Below are positions 1 to 9,270 of a stretch of DNA of 64,000 nt, in pieces. A model generated the notes under the pieces. The model worked only from the letters and a program-made list of their open reading frames with translations, had not been told where the DNA came from and did not search any database. A program made the translations under genes and the position numbers. The stretch is from Shumkonia mesophila (lineage in GTDB: Bacteria; Pseudomonadota; Alphaproteobacteria; Rhodospirillales; Shumkoniaceae), in assembly GCF_026163695.1 (NCBI RefSeq), contig NZ_JAOTID010000004.1:280218-344217 (forward strand). The letters run 5' to 3'. Position 1 is the stretch's first letter. Every line of letters starts with the position of its first letter.

Positions 1-1
1 G

Positions 2-991
2 TTCGATGAGTACATCGAGATGTACGCCGCGCGCGACGATCTCTTGACGGAACGCTTCAGCGAAAATTTCAGCGGCTACACCGGCGGCGGCGATTTCCTC
101 GTCAAGGACCGCGAGCACTGGGCGCGAATCACCCGCAAGGACTTCGCAGAGGTGCCCGGCCGTCTGCGCATCGAGATGCTGGACCTCTCGACGCAGGACT
201 TGAGCGAGGACGTCGTCGTCACCACCGCCTTTTTCCACATTCACCTGCCCATCCCCGATTCCATTCTATCCAGGGAGACGGCGCGGCTGGTACTGGTTTT
301 CCGCCGTGAAGACGGGGAGTGGAAGATTGCGCACAGCGGCATCTCCATCCCCTATCAGCTGTTGGCAAGCGGCGACGACGAGGTCTACCCGATCAATTGC
401 CTGCACGAGCGCAACCGCGAGCTTGAAGCCATCGTCGAGGAGCGCACCGCCGCCCTGGAAGACGCCAAGACCAGGCTGGAGGCGCTCAGCAACACGGACG
501 GACTGACCGGCATCGCCAACCGCCGCGCCTTCGATGGCATGCTGGCCCAGGAATGGAAACGCGGACAACGCGCCGGCACGCCGCTGGCCCTGATCATGCT
601 CGACGTCGACCACTTCAAGAAGTTCAACGACCGCTACGGCCATCCGGCCGGTGACCGCTGCCTGCAGGCGCTGGCCGGGGCGCTGGCCCAGGCGGGGCGG
701 CGGGCCGGGGAACTGGCGGTGCGCTACGGCGGCGAGGAATTCGTCATGCTGTTGCCCAATACCGGCGGGCACGACGCCTTGGAAACCGCCCACCACATCC
801 AGCAGGGGGTGTGGGCGCTGGCCCTGCCGCACGCGGATGCGCCCACGGGCATCGTCACCGTCAGCCTCGGCGTGGCCAGCCTGGTGCCGTCAGCGCAACT
901 CAATCCGGAAGATCTGGTGCAGCAGGCCGACTCCGCGCTTTACAGCGCCAAGCTGTCAGGGCGCAACTGCGTGCGTTCGGCGACGGCGTGA
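2..991 (+). CDS. GGDEF diguanylate cyclase with NTF2-like sensor domain (5' end outside window)
   Basis: Predicted to make cyclic di-GMP from two GTP. The open frame runs back to base 2 with no stop (FDEYIEM precedes the first ATG at base 20), so the true start probably lies outside the window. Counting from base 20, residues ~1-115 resemble an NTF2/SnoaL-like fold ending in WKIAHSGISIPY. Residues ~128-155 form a short coiled coil and ~158-320 are the GGDEF domain, with GGEEF at 237-241 and a well kept DVDHFKKFND stretch. The inhibitory I-site position reads RAGE rather than RxxD, so product inhibition may be weak. A convergent hairpin separates it from ndk. Confidence 0.88.
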   Translation, partial: FDEYIEMYAARDDLLTERFSENFSGYTGGGDFLVKDREHWARITRKDFAEVPGRLRIEMLDLSTQDLSEDVVVTTAFFHIHLPIPDSILSRETARLVLVFRREDGEWKIAHSGISIPYQLLASGDDEVYPINCLHERNRELEAIVEERTAALEDAKTRLEALSNTDGLTGIANRRAFDGMLAQEWKRGQRAGTPLALIMLDVDHFKKFNDRYGHPAGDRCLQALAGALAQAGRRAGELAVRYGGEEFVMLLPNTGGHDALETAHHIQQGVWALALPHADAPTGIVTVSLGVASLVPSAQLNPEDLVQQADSALYSAKLSGRNCVRSATA

Positions 992-1006
992 CGTGGCGCG
1001 GGAACG

Positions 1007-1040
1007 AAAACCCCGCCCCGGTTGCCCGGGACGGGGTTTC
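1007..1040. terminator. Bidirectional hairpin terminator between the cyclase and ndk
   Basis: A 14-base stem (AAACCCCGCCCCGG with one mismatched pair to CCGGGACGGGGTTT) closes a 4-base loop. It carries an A run on the left and a T run on the right, so it can work in both directions for these two converging genes. Confidence 0.7.
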
Positions 1041-1082
1041 GATGACGTGCCGTGCCGCTTGAAGGGGCGGCGGCGGAATAGG

Positions 1083-1505
1083 TCAGCCGACCAGCTCGGT
1101 CGCCGCGAAGAAATAGGCGATTTCGTCGCGCGCCGTTTCCGGGGCGTCGGAGCCGTGCACGGAATTCTCCTGCACGTTGACGCCGAGATCCTTGCGGATG
1201 GTCCCCGCCTCGGCGTTGGCCGGGTTGGTGGCGCCCATCACCTGGCGGTTGCGCTGGATGGCGTTGTCGCCTTCGAGCACCTGCACCACGATGGGGCCGG
1301 AGCACATGTAGTCGCACAGGTCGTTGAAGAAGGCCCGCTCGGCGTGGACGGCATAGAAGCCTTCCGCCTGCTTGCGGGTCAGGTGAATGCGCTTCTGGGC
1401 GACGATGCGCAGCCCCGCCTCTTCGAAACGGGCGACGATCTGGCCCGTGATGTTCCGGCGGGTGGCGTCCGGCTTGATGATGGACAAAGTCCGTTCGACA
1501 GCCAT
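1083..1505 (-). CDS. ndk: Nucleoside diphosphate kinase
   Basis: Transfers the gamma phosphate of ATP to nucleoside diphosphates through a phospho-histidine. The 140-residue length is the family norm. The N-terminus [14 protein letters not shown] and the active-site segment [10 protein letters not shown], with catalytic His117, are both present. It stands alone on the minus strand. Its upstream region (1506-1890) is shared with the divergent ABC-F gene and contains a palindromic repeat. Confidence 0.98.
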   Translation of the reverse strand: MAVERTLSIIKPDATRRNITGQIVARFEEAGLRIVAQKRIHLTRKQAEGFYAVHAERAFFNDLCDYMCSGPIVVQVLEGDNAIQRNRQVMGATNPANAEAGTIRKDLGVNVQENSVHGSDAPETARDEIAYFFAATELVG

Positions 1506-1890
1506 GCCCTAAAATCCTCCAATAGCTTCGTTTGTTCTCTGACATTCCCTCAAGAGACCCGCCCCCCGACGGTTTCCCGTTTTGCGTGGGCGCGGGCATC
1601 GGGCTCCCCTCGGAGCCGGCGCCTTATAGACAGATCGTGGGCGCGACGCAAGTGTCCCATCCGCCGCCGAGGGGGCGCAAAGGCGGCCACCCTGCCCTCT
1701 CCGCCGGTGGGGCGGAGCCGGTGTTTATTTTGGGGACACCATACTTTTATTTTGGGGACACCATACTTAATTCGCAAAAGACGTTACCCCTCGTGCGGCG
1801 AGTGATGAAATCGAATTAAGTATGGTGTCCCCAAAATAGGCCGAAACAGGCGTGGTTTTCCGGCGGGCCGGGGCGTGCTATGACGCCGCC
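1506..1890. other. Divergent intergenic region between ndk and the ABC-F gene
   Basis: No gene is seen in these 385 bases. The part next to ndk should carry its promoter, but no clear -35/-10 pair stands out. The middle (about 1660-1720) holds a GC-rich fragment resembling part of the second intergenic repeat family, and 1726-1837 is the first hairpin repeat. Confidence 0.5.
1726..1837. repeat. Palindromic intergenic element, copy 1 (family A)
   Basis: Two perfect 26-base inverted arms (1749-1774 and 1812-1837) share the core GGGGACACCATACTTAATTC and enclose a 37-base loop. An extra tandem copy of the left arm, without the AATTC end, lies at 1726-1747. The loop begins CAAAAGACGTT and ends GATGAAAT, as in copy 2. 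The element lies between the start regions of two divergent genes. Its architecture resembles REP elements moved by RAYT transposases; that link is inference, and no transposase gene is in the window. Confidence 0.9.
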
Positions 1891-3762
1891 ATGCTGACGA
1901 TCAACGACCTCACGCTACGCCTTGGCGGGCGCGTCCTCTTCGAGGGTGCCAGCCTGTTCGTGCCGGCCGGCCACAAGGTGGGCCTGGTCGGACGCAACGG
2001 TTCGGGCAAGACGACGCTGTTTCGAGTCATCTCCGGCGAGTTGGCCCCCGACAGCGGGTCGGTCACCCTGGCCGGGCGGCCGCGGGTGGGCCGCGTCGCC
2101 CAGGAAGCGCCGGACGGCCCGTCGAGCCTGCTGGAAACCGTGCTGGCCGCCGACGAGGAACGGGCCCGCCTGCTGATCGAGGCGGAGACGACGGCCGATC
2201 CGCTGCGCATCGCCGAGGTGCACACGCGGCTCACCGACATCGAGGCCCATTCCGCGCCCTCCCGGGCCGCCGCCATCCTGTCCGGCCTGGGGTTCGACGA
2301 GGCGGCCCAGGCTCGTCCCTGCCAGGAATTCTCGGGCGGCTGGCGCATGCGCGTGGCGCTGGCCGGGGCGCTGTTCGCCAGGCCCGACCTGCTGCTGCTG
2401 GACGAGCCCACCAACCACCTCGACCTCGAGGCCACCCTGTGGCTGGAGGGTTATCTGGCCGCCTGGCCGGGAACCCTTCTGGTGATCAGCCATGAGCGCC
2501 GGCTGCTCAACCGCGTCGCCGAGGAAATCGCCCATTTGAGCGAGCGCACGCTGACCCGCTATGCCGGCAACTACGATCGCTTCGAGCGGGTGCGCCGCGA
2601 AAACCTGGTGCGCGAGGCCCGGATGCGCGACCGCCAGGTCGCCGAGCAGAAGCGCATCCAGGCCTTCGTCGACCGCTTCCGGGCCAAGGCCACCAAGGCC
2701 CGGCAGGCGCAAAGCCGGCTCAAGATGCTGGCCCGCATGGAGCCGATCGCCGCGGTCATCGAGGAGCACACCACCGCCTTCCAGTTTCCGGCCCCCGAGC
2801 CGATGCCGCCGCCGCTGATCGCGTTGACCGGGGTTTCCGTCGGCTACGTGCCGGAAAAGCCGGTGCTCTCCCGCCTCAACCTGCGCATCGACATGGACGA
2901 CCGGATCGCCTTGATCGGCGCCAACGGCAACGGCAAGTCGACCCTGGTCAAGCTGTTGAGCGGCCGGCTCGACGTGACGGAGGGGACGCTGCGCCGGCCC
3001 GGCAAGCTGCGCATCGGCTATTTCGCCCAGCACCAGGCCGAGGAGCTGGACATGGGCGGCACCGCCTTCAGCCATCTGGCCGCCCTCATGCCGGATGCCC
3101 GCGAATCGGCGGTGCGCGCCCATCTCGGCCGCTTCGGCTTCGGCCAGGACAAGGCCGACGTCAAGGTTTCCTCGCTCTCCGGCGGCGAAAAGGCCCGCCT
3201 GCTGTTCGCCATGATGAGCCGGGCCGACCCGCACATGCTGCTCTTGGACGAGCCGACCAACCATCTGGACGTCGACGCCCGGGAGGCCCTGGTCGAGGCG
3301 CTGAACGGCTTCGACGGCGCCGTCATCGTGGTCAGCCACGATGCCCACCTGATCGATTTGGTGTGCGACCGCCTGTGGCTGGTGGCGGACGGCACCTGCG
3401 CCCCCTTCGAGGGCAGCCTCGAGGATTACGCCCGCCACCTTGCCGAACAGCGCCGGGCCAACCGGCGCGGCGACGGCGAGGCCGGGGCCAACGACCGCAA
3501 GGAGGCGAGGCGCAACCGCGCCCAGGCGCGCGCCGACGCAGCCCCCCTAAGACGGGCCGCCCAGCAGGCCGAAAAACGCCTGGCTGAAGCGACCGAGTGC
3601 AAGAAGCGCCTCGAGGCCGAGCTGGCCGACCCCGCCACCTATGCGCGGGCGCCCGAGCGCGTCACCGCGCTGCAGATCGCCATGGCCGAGGCGCGAAGCG
3701 CGCTGGAGGCCGCCGAGGAAGCCTGGCTCGCCGCCCACGCCGCGCTGGACGAGGCAGAGTAG
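1891..3762 (+). CDS. ABC-F family ATPase (Uup/YheS type)
   Basis: A soluble twin-ATPase protein with no membrane domain; ABC-F proteins act on ribosomes or in related translation rescue roles. Walker A motifs GRNGSGKT (about residues 34-41) and GANGNGKS, signatures FSGGWRMR and LSGGEKAR, and two LLLDEPTNHLD Walker B motifs are all intact. The inter-domain linker is rich in Arg and Lys, and the last ~100 residues are a charged coiled coil as in Uup and YheS. The start at 1891 (MLTINDLTLRLGG) fits the family; an in-frame extension to 1852 has no matching sequence. Which ABC-F subgroup it belongs to is not certain. Confidence 0.95.
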   Translation: MLTINDLTLRLGGRVLFEGASLFVPAGHKVGLVGRNGSGKTTLFRVISGELAPDSGSVTLAGRPRVGRVAQEAPDGPSSLLETVLAADEERARLLIEAETTADPLRIAEVHTRLTDIEAHSAPSRAAAILSGLGFDEAAQARPCQEFSGGWRMRVALAGALFARPDLLLLDEPTNHLDLEATLWLEGYLAAWPGTLLVISHERRLLNRVAEEIAHLSERTLTRYAGNYDRFERVRRENLVREARMRDRQVAEQKRIQAFVDRFRAKATKARQAQSRLKMLARMEPIAAVIEEHTTAFQFPAPEPMPPPLIALTGVSVGYVPEKPVLSRLNLRIDMDDRIALIGANGNGKSTLVKLLSGRLDVTEGTLRRPGKLRIGYFAQHQAEELDMGGTAFSHLAALMPDARESAVRAHLGRFGFGQDKADVKVSSLSGGEKARLLFAMMSRADPHMLLLDEPTNHLDVDAREALVEALNGFDGAVIVVSHDAHLIDLVCDRLWLVADGTCAPFEGSLEDYARHLAEQRRANRRGDGEAGANDRKEARRNRAQARADAAPLRRAAQQAEKRLAEATECKKRLEAELADPATYARAPERVTALQIAMAEARSALEAAEEAWLAAHAALDEAE

Positions 3763-4214
3763 GCGCGATTCCCTCTCCCCCGTTTGCCAGCCGGGGGCGA
3801 GCGGGATTAGCTTAAGGCCCAACCCGTGCGGAGGGCTCGACCTGTCGTGGGTCGGGCATCATCCAAAAGAAGCGGAGGATTGGGATGCGTTCGACCAGCG
3901 ACGCGAAACGCGCGCGTCCGATGGTGCAATGGCTGGCCACCGGCGGCGCCGGCCTCGAGGCTGGCCGCTCCATCATCCGGGCTTGTCCCCTCTTCGGCCC
4001 AATGGCCTGACGGCCTGACTCCCGCGGACGGAGGGAGCGGGGGGATGCCCCTTCTCCCCTTTTCCGTGCCCGGCCGTTGGCGCGTTGCGCCGACCCTCGC
4101 CATGGACAAGACCCCGCCCGATCTGCTTATCTCGGGCGGGCGTCTGTCCGCGCCCATCCCCCCGCCGCCAACCGATGGAAGGGACCGGCCATTCGCAAAG
4201 TCCCGTTGAGCACC
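3763..4214. other. Gene-free stretch after the ABC-F gene
   Basis: No convincing gene is seen. A short inverted repeat (CCCCCG ... CGGGGG, about 3778-3798) just after the ABC-F stop may end its transcript. The rest is GC-rich, with open frames in several phases whose translations are low-complexity Arg/Pro/Ala and have no coding character. Confidence 0.4.
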
Positions 4215-5366
4215 ATGATCATCTTCCATGTGATTCCCCTCGCCATCTTCCTTTACGTGGCCTGGCGGTTCGTCCTGCCGCTGCCGGTCGGTCCGGCCTG
4301 GAAGGGGCTGGCGGCGCTGGCCCTGCTGGCGATCTCCCAGCAGCACCTCGTCGTGCGCACGTTCTTCGGCAGCTTGGCCTCGCCGGAACTTCCCGCCCCG
4401 GTGCTGATCGCCGTCGGCTGGCTGTTCGGCGCCTTCATTCTGCTGGCGGGGTTGCTGCTGCTCAGGGATCTCGCCGCCGTCGTCCTCCTGCTGGCCGCCA
4501 AGGCGGGCCTTTCGGCGGGGATTTCGGTTTCCGGCGTCGGCTGGGCCTTGGGCGCCGGCGTCGCCGCGCTCGTCCTCTCGGCGTTCGGGGTGTGGCAGGC
4601 CGTCCGCGTGCCCGACGTGCGCACCCTCGACATCGCCATCCCCGGCCTGCCGGCCGAGCTCGACGGCCTCAACCTGGTGCAGATCAGCGACCTGCACGCC
4701 AGCCGCCTGTTCGCGGCGCCGTGGGTCGAAGCCGTGGTGGAGAAGGCCAACGCGCTCGATCCCGATGTCATCCTGTTGACCGGCGATCAGGCCGACGGCC
4801 CGGCCGACCGGCGCGCCACCGACGTGGCGCCGCTCAGGGGGCTTAAGGCCCGGCACGGCGTCTTCGCCATCACCGGCAACCACGAATACTACTCGGGCCA
4901 CGCCGCCTGGATGGCCGCCTTCGAGGACCTCGGCATGCGCGTACTGATGAACGAGCACGTGGTGATCGGCCAGAACGGCCGCTCGCTGGTACTGGCCGGC
5001 ATCACCGATGCCGCCGCTTTCGGCTTCGCGCTGACGGCCCCCGACATCGGCGCGGCGCTGGCCGGGGCGCCCAAGGATGCCCCCGTCGTCCTGATGGCGC
5101 ACCGGCCGCCCGGGGCGGCGCGGCACGCCGAGGCCGGCGTCGACCTCCAGCTTTCGGGGCACACTCACGGCGGCCAGATCCCGGGCATCAAGGCGCTGGC
5201 GCGGCACTTCAACGAGGGGTTCGTCTCCGGCCTCTATGCGGTCGGCGGCATGCAGCTTTACGTCAGCAACGGCACCGGCCTGTGGCCCGGCTTCCCGCTG
5301 CGCCTCGGCAGCCCCGCCGAGATCACCCAGATCGTGCTGCGGGCCCGCGCGGCCGGCCAGGGCTGA
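4215..5366 (+). CDS. Membrane-anchored metallophosphoesterase (YkuE-like)
   Basis: A calcineurin-like phosphoesterase with an N-terminal membrane part. Residues 1-~135 form four or five hydrophobic segments. The catalytic domain follows with the metal-binding series QISDLHAS (~156), LLTGDQAD (~190), ITGNHEYY (~220) and LSGHTHGGQ (~313). The ATG at 4215 begins a hydrophobic segment (MIIFHVIPLAIFLYVAW) and is preferred over upstream in-frame codons that give low-complexity sequence. The substrate is unknown; the closest described relatives act on UDP-diacylglucosamine-like lipids or unknown phosphodiesters. Confidence 0.9.
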   Translation: MIIFHVIPLAIFLYVAWRFVLPLPVGPAWKGLAALALLAISQQHLVVRTFFGSLASPELPAPVLIAVGWLFGAFILLAGLLLLRDLAAVVLLLAAKAGLSAGISVSGVGWALGAGVAALVLSAFGVWQAVRVPDVRTLDIAIPGLPAELDGLNLVQISDLHASRLFAAPWVEAVVEKANALDPDVILLTGDQADGPADRRATDVAPLRGLKARHGVFAITGNHEYYSGHAAWMAAFEDLGMRVLMNEHVVIGQNGRSLVLAGITDAAAFGFALTAPDIGAALAGAPKDAPVVLMAHRPPGAARHAEAGVDLQLSGHTHGGQIPGIKALARHFNEGFVSGLYAVGGMQLYVSNGTGLWPGFPLRLGSPAEITQIVLRARAAGQG

Positions 5367-5460
5367 CCCCGCCGGACCGTCGCCCTGGGCAACCGGAAAG
5401 ATCGTTGACACGGTCGTCTTCCAACATCGGCCCCACCCAGGGATTCCGCCATTTGTGGAT

Positions 5461-5545
5461 AACTAGGGGAAAATATCGGAAAAATTGGGCTTTATCCCGT
5501 TCCCCCGATATGCGAAAGCCTTTGCTCCGAGACCGGGCTTTCGGA
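5461..5545 (+). promoter_or_regulatory. Two successive inverted repeats in the uraA leader
   Basis: The first stem pairs ATATCGG (5473-5479) with CCGATAT (5505-5511). The second pairs CGAAAGCC (5513-5520) with GGCTTTCG (5536-5543). Both lie 65-140 bases before the uraA start and could form a structured leader. No known pyrimidine riboswitch or PyrR site was recognised, so the regulatory role is inference. Confidence 0.35.
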
Positions 5546-5608
5546 ATCGGGCCATGAGGGGTGCCACCGGGCCGCGGTCCTGCGACCATAAATGGGGGGA
5601 ATCCCGCA

Positions 5609-6922
5609 ATGCCCGAAAAATGCGTTCTCGACGTCAATGAACGCCCGGCCCCGGGGCCGTGGCTGCTGTTCAGCCTCCAGCACCTCTTCGCCATGTTCGG
5701 CGCCACCGTGCTGGTGCCCTTCCTGACCGGCCTCAATCCCGCCGTCGCCCTGGTTTCCAGCGGCCTCGGCACGCTGCTTTACATCGTCATTACCCAGGGC
5801 AAGATCCCGGTCTACCTGGGGTCCTCCTTCGCCTTCATCGGCCCCATCCTGGCAGCCAAGACCATCGGTGGCCTGGACGGCGCCCTGGTTGGCTGCGCGG
5901 TGGCCGGCCTGGTCTACGTGGTGGTCGCCGGCTTCATCGCCAAATACGGCGTCGATTGGCTGCTGCGCCTGCTGCCCCCGGTGGTGATCGGCCCGGTCAT
6001 CATGGTGATCGGCTTAGGGCTAGCCCCCGTCGCCATCAAGATGGCGACCGGCCAGGCGGCCGGCGGCCCCTACAGCTCCGAGCAGTTCATCGTCGCCCTC
6101 TCGGCGCTCGGCATCGCGGTCGTCTTCGCCACCTTCATGCGCGGGATCTTCGGGCTGATCCCCATCCTGTTCGGCGTGCTGGGCGGCTATCTGGTGGCCA
6201 TCCCCTTCGGCTTGGTCGACCTCGCCAAGGTCGCCACGGCGCCGCTGTTCGTGATCCCCGAGTTCATGATCCCCGGCGTCACCGTTTCGCCGGTGGTTTC
6301 GCTGTCCATCATCCTGATGGTGGCCCCCGTCGCCCTGGTCACCATCGCCGAGCACATCGGCGACCAGACGGTGATCAGCAAGGTGACCGGGCGCAACTTC
6401 CTGGTCAATCCCGGCCTGCATCGCTCGCTCCTGGGCGACGGCCTGGCCACCAGCCTGGCCGCCCTGATCGGCGGCCCGCCCAACACCACCTATGGCGAGA
6501 ACATCGGCGTCGTCGCCATCACCCGGGTGTTCAGCGTCTACGTCACCGGCGGCGCCGCGGTGCTGGCCATCGTCTTCGGCTTCGTCGGCGTCATCTCGGC
6601 CTTCATCCAGAGCATCCCGACCGCCGTCATGGGCGGGGTGTGCATCATGCTGTTCGGCATCATCGCCGCCTCGGGCATGCGCCTCATGGTCGACCGGCGG
6701 GTCAACTTCGCCGAGAAGCGCAACCTGATCATCGCCTCGGTCATCCTGGTCATCGGCGTCGGCGGCGCGGTGATCCACGTCACCGACACGGTCCAGATGT
6801 CGAGCATGGCGCTGGCCGCCGTTTCCGGTGTCATCCTCAACCTGGTGATGCCGGGCCGCCAGAAGGGCGCCGCCGGCGAGGCGCTGTTCGCCCCCGAACC
6901 GGAAGCCGCACCGGCCGAGTAG
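5609..6922 (+). CDS. uraA: Uracil:H+ symporter, NCS2 family
   Basis: Inner-membrane nucleobase carrier of about 437 residues, with many hydrophobic segments typical of the 14-helix NCS2 fold. The N-terminal stretch ...GPWLLFSLQHLFAMFGATVLVPFLTGLNP and GGPPNTTYGENIGVVAITRV are hallmarks of the uracil branch rather than the xanthine branch. The start at 5609 follows a GGGGGGAA ribosome site; an in-frame ATG at 5561 has no such site. It converges with upp, the enzyme that traps imported uracil as UMP, so the two form a salvage pair on opposite strands. A strong terminator follows. Confidence 0.95.
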   Translation: MPEKCVLDVNERPAPGPWLLFSLQHLFAMFGATVLVPFLTGLNPAVALVSSGLGTLLYIVITQGKIPVYLGSSFAFIGPILAAKTIGGLDGALVGCAVAGLVYVVVAGFIAKYGVDWLLRLLPPVVIGPVIMVIGLGLAPVAIKMATGQAAGGPYSSEQFIVALSALGIAVVFATFMRGIFGLIPILFGVLGGYLVAIPFGLVDLAKVATAPLFVIPEFMIPGVTVSPVVSLSIILMVAPVALVTIAEHIGDQTVISKVTGRNFLVNPGLHRSLLGDGLATSLAALIGGPPNTTYGENIGVVAITRVFSVYVTGGAAVLAIVFGFVGVISAFIQSIPTAVMGGVCIMLFGIIAASGMRLMVDRRVNFAEKRNLIIASVILVIGVGGAVIHVTDTVQMSSMALAAVSGVILNLVMPGRQKGAAGEALFAPEPEAAPAE

Positions 6923-6943
6923 TCAATCTCCACACGCAGACAA

Positions 6944-6983
6944 CCCCCCCGCCGGGCGGCCAGCCCGGCGGGGGTTCTTTTTG
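6944..6983 (+). terminator. Rho-independent terminator after uraA
   Basis: The stem CCCCCGCCGGGC / GCCCGGCGGGGG has a 5-base loop and is followed by TTCTTTTTG. It sits 22 bases after the uraA stop. Confidence 0.9.
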
Positions 6984-7148
6984 TCCGCTCGCTTCCAAAC
7001 CGTCATGCCCCGGCGGCAGCTGTTCAGCCCGGGGCATCCAGCCTTTCGGCACTCCGGATTGCCCGGACTTCGCCGGGCAATGACGAATTGTAAAGGCCAC
7101 TAGTCCCGATCCCGAGGTCGGGGCAAAGGCGTCGCGAAGCACAGAGCG

Positions 7149-7802
7149 TCACTTGGTGCCGAACAGGCGGTCGCCGGCGTCGCCGAGGCCGGGCACGATG
7201 TAGGCCTTCTTGTTGAGCCGCTCGTCGAGCGAGGCGACGTAGACCGGCACGTCGGGATGGGCATCCAGCAACACCTGCACGCCCTCCGGCGCGGCGACCA
7301 GGGCCATCAGCCGGATGTTGGCGTCCTTGACCCCGTGATTGTTGAGCACGTCGATGGCGTGCGCCGCCGAATAGCCGGTGGCCAGCATGGGGTCGGTGAC
7401 GATGAAGGTGCGCCCGCGCGCCGCCGGCAGTTTGACCAGGTATTCCACCGGCCGCTTGGTCTCGGGGTCGCGATAAAGCCCGATGTGCCCGACCCGGGCC
7501 GAGGGCATCAACTCCAGCAGCCCATCGGCCATGCCGGTACCGGCCCGAAGGATGGGAACGACGGCCACCTTCTTGCCCTTGATGACCGGGGCTTCCTCCA
7601 TCGGCGCCACCGGCGTCTCGATGACCTCGGTAGTCATCGGCAGGTCGCGCGTGATCTCGTAGCCCATCAAGAGCGAGATTTCCTTCAACAGCCCGCGGAA
7701 GTCCCGCGTCGGCGTCGTCGTCTTGCGCATGTGGGTGAGCTTATGGAGGATCAACGGATGATCGAGGATGAAAAGGTTCGGGAATTCCGGCGTCGTCTGC
7801 AT
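7149..7802 (-). CDS. upp: Uracil phosphoribosyltransferase
   Basis: Converts uracil and PRPP to UMP in the cytoplasm. Its 217 residues, counting from [17 protein letters not shown], match the family length. The PRPP-binding loop appears as [10 protein letters not shown] and the C-terminal uracil-binding stretch as [13 protein letters not shown]. The ATG at 7802 is chosen because the 11-residue in-frame extension has no homology-like character. Together with the facing uraA it supports uracil salvage. Confidence 0.97.
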   Translation of the reverse strand: MQTTPEFPNLFILDHPLILHKLTHMRKTTTPTRDFRGLLKEISLLMGYEITRDLPMTTEVIETPVAPMEEAPVIKGKKVAVVPILRAGTGMADGLLELMPSARVGHIGLYRDPETKRPVEYLVKLPAARGRTFIVTDPMLATGYSAAHAIDVLNNHGVKDANIRLMALVAAPEGVQVLLDAHPDVPVYVASLDERLNKKAYIVPGLGDAGDRLFGTK

Positions 7803-7889
7803 CCTGGCGGCCCCTCTCGGCGGTTTTGTCACCAATAGCAGGGAAGGCCGGCCTCCGACAACGCTTCAAAGCGTCGGTCGCGGTCCGCC

Positions 7890-8579
7890 CTATAGAGCGT
7901 CGTTGGAAAAAGTGAAGGTAATCCGCCGACCCTGCGGATCGGAGCCGGAACCGTTGCCGTTGCATTGCCTGTGGCTTGTGTAGATGCCGGCTGCGCTTAA
8001 GCCGTTATTACAGGCCACCGACCAAGTCCCCTCGGGTGGGTTCGTGGTCCTGTACTTGCCGCGCGCCCACATCCACTGCCCAACGCATTCCACCTTCGGC
8101 TCGCCAAAAGACAGAATGATCTCTCCGCGGTCGGTCAATGAACTGGTGCGCATGAGGCCGATGGCCAGCGGCACGACGCCCTCCCATTGCAGCGCCACCG
8201 TCATTTCGTTGGCGGCAAGGGAACTTCCCGCCCTTTTGGGCTGACTGGGCCCCGACGTTACCCTTGCCGTCGGTGCGGGTGCGGCAGCGGCCTTGTTCGC
8301 CTCGGCCTTCCCTGCGCCTTCCCTCGCTGCGGCCAGCAAGGTCACGCAATCCTCGACCTTCAACCCACGGATCTTCGCCTCGCGGACCGAGGGTTGGTAG
8401 GCGTCAACGGACTCCCACGCCGCCGGCCCGGAACGAGTGGCAATCGCCGTCCGACAAACCTGCAGGTCTGTCCGGTAGGCCAAACTCCCACCGCTCCCGG
8501 CCCCCCCGCTCAACTGACAGGCGCCGATCGCCAGAAGGGCGGGCGCAACCACGCCAATAACGGAGATGTTCCTTGCCAA
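7890..8579 (-). CDS. Predicted lipoprotein of unknown function
   Basis: The function is not recognised. The 229-residue product starts with a signal peptide and a lipobox-like stretch (LLAIGAC, Cys21), so it is probably lipid-anchored in the envelope. A middle Ala/Pro-rich linker (~95-115) separates an N-terminal part with two Cys from a C-terminal part. The latter ends W-SVACNNGLSAAG ... GSGSDPQGRRITFTF, a Gly-rich beta-like pattern seen in other uncharacterised alphaproteobacterial envelope proteins. It is divergent from another lipoprotein gene that begins 85 bases away. Confidence 0.65.
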   Translation of the reverse strand: MARNISVIGVVAPALLAIGACQLSGGAGSGGSLAYRTDLQVCRTAIATRSGPAAWESVDAYQPSVREAKIRGLKVEDCVTLLAAAREGAGKAEANKAAAAPAPTARVTSGPSQPKRAGSSLAANEMTVALQWEGVVPLAIGLMRTSSLTDRGEIILSFGEPKVECVGQWMWARGKYRTTNPPEGTWSVACNNGLSAAGIYTSHRQCNGNGSGSDPQGRRITFTFSNDAL

Positions 8580-8664
8580 TATAGCGTCCCCCCGTCAAAA
8601 TACCGTGGTTGAAAAGAAAAAACTATGCAACTCAATAGTAGTTGGGTCAATGGGGGAAACGTCG

Positions 8665-9264
8665 ATGCGACTAGCAATCATCATCTGCTCCATTGTCTTT
8701 GCCGGATCGGGCTGCGTCACGACCGATCCCGGCACGGTTAAAGACGTCACGGGGAAGGTCATATCCAGCAGCGGCTTTGAAAAAATAGGAGATGAGCAAT
8801 CAAAGATAAAATATATAGGCCAACGTTCCGTAGAAGAGCGAACGTATGTATCAAGCAATGATGCTCGATATGAGACCATTAAACTAAATGGAATGCCTGT
8901 ATTCTATTACAGCAGCCTCTATGGGGAAAGGGATTGGAATCACCCTCCAAAACAGAGCCTGGAAAATCGCATCGAATCCCAGGCTTTCCAACACAATCTT
9001 GATGAATATGGCGCCAAGGGAAACGACTATTCCATCACAAAAAGAAAAACGAAACACGGCACCGCGTATTGGGCTAGTGTGTCTGGCACTAGCGGAAGCT
9101 GCATGATTTTGATCTTGCGATTTGGCAGGCTGGGATGGTCCCATTGGAGCGGCGGCACTTCAGAGATTCGCGCCGTTGGTTGCGGCAAAGTCACAGGAAT
9201 AGCCGCCGAGCGAGCCGTCAATGATGTTTTCGCGGAAATCGACAACCTGGAATTTGTCGAGTAG
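8665..9264 (+). CDS. Predicted lipoprotein of unknown function (AT-rich gene)
   Basis: The function is not recognised. The 199-residue product begins MRLAIIICSIVFAGSGC, a lipoprotein signal with Cys17. The ATG at 8665 is preceded by a strong GGGGGAAA ribosome site. The mature part is mixed alpha/beta with few recognisable motifs (GTSGSCMILILRFGR near 150). Codon choice is clearly more AT-rich than in the surrounding genes, which suggests recent acquisition. It stops 6 bases before the end of the convergent PfkB kinase gene. Confidence 0.7.
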   Translation: MRLAIIICSIVFAGSGCVTTDPGTVKDVTGKVISSSGFEKIGDEQSKIKYIGQRSVEERTYVSSNDARYETIKLNGMPVFYYSSLYGERDWNHPPKQSLENRIESQAFQHNLDEYGAKGNDYSITKRKTKHGTAYWASVSGTSGSCMILILRFGRLGWSHWSGGTSEIRAVGCGKVTGIAAERAVNDVFAEIDNLEFVE

Positions 9265-9270
9265 TGGCCC

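Noticed and set aside
1915..3438. 507-codon open frame opposite the ABC-F gene
   Set aside because: Antisense of conserved ATPase motifs; no start signal and no family resemblance.
3807..5411. 534-codon open frame opposite the metallophosphoesterase
   Set aside because: It is the antisense of a gene with intact catalytic motifs, and its product is low-complexity.
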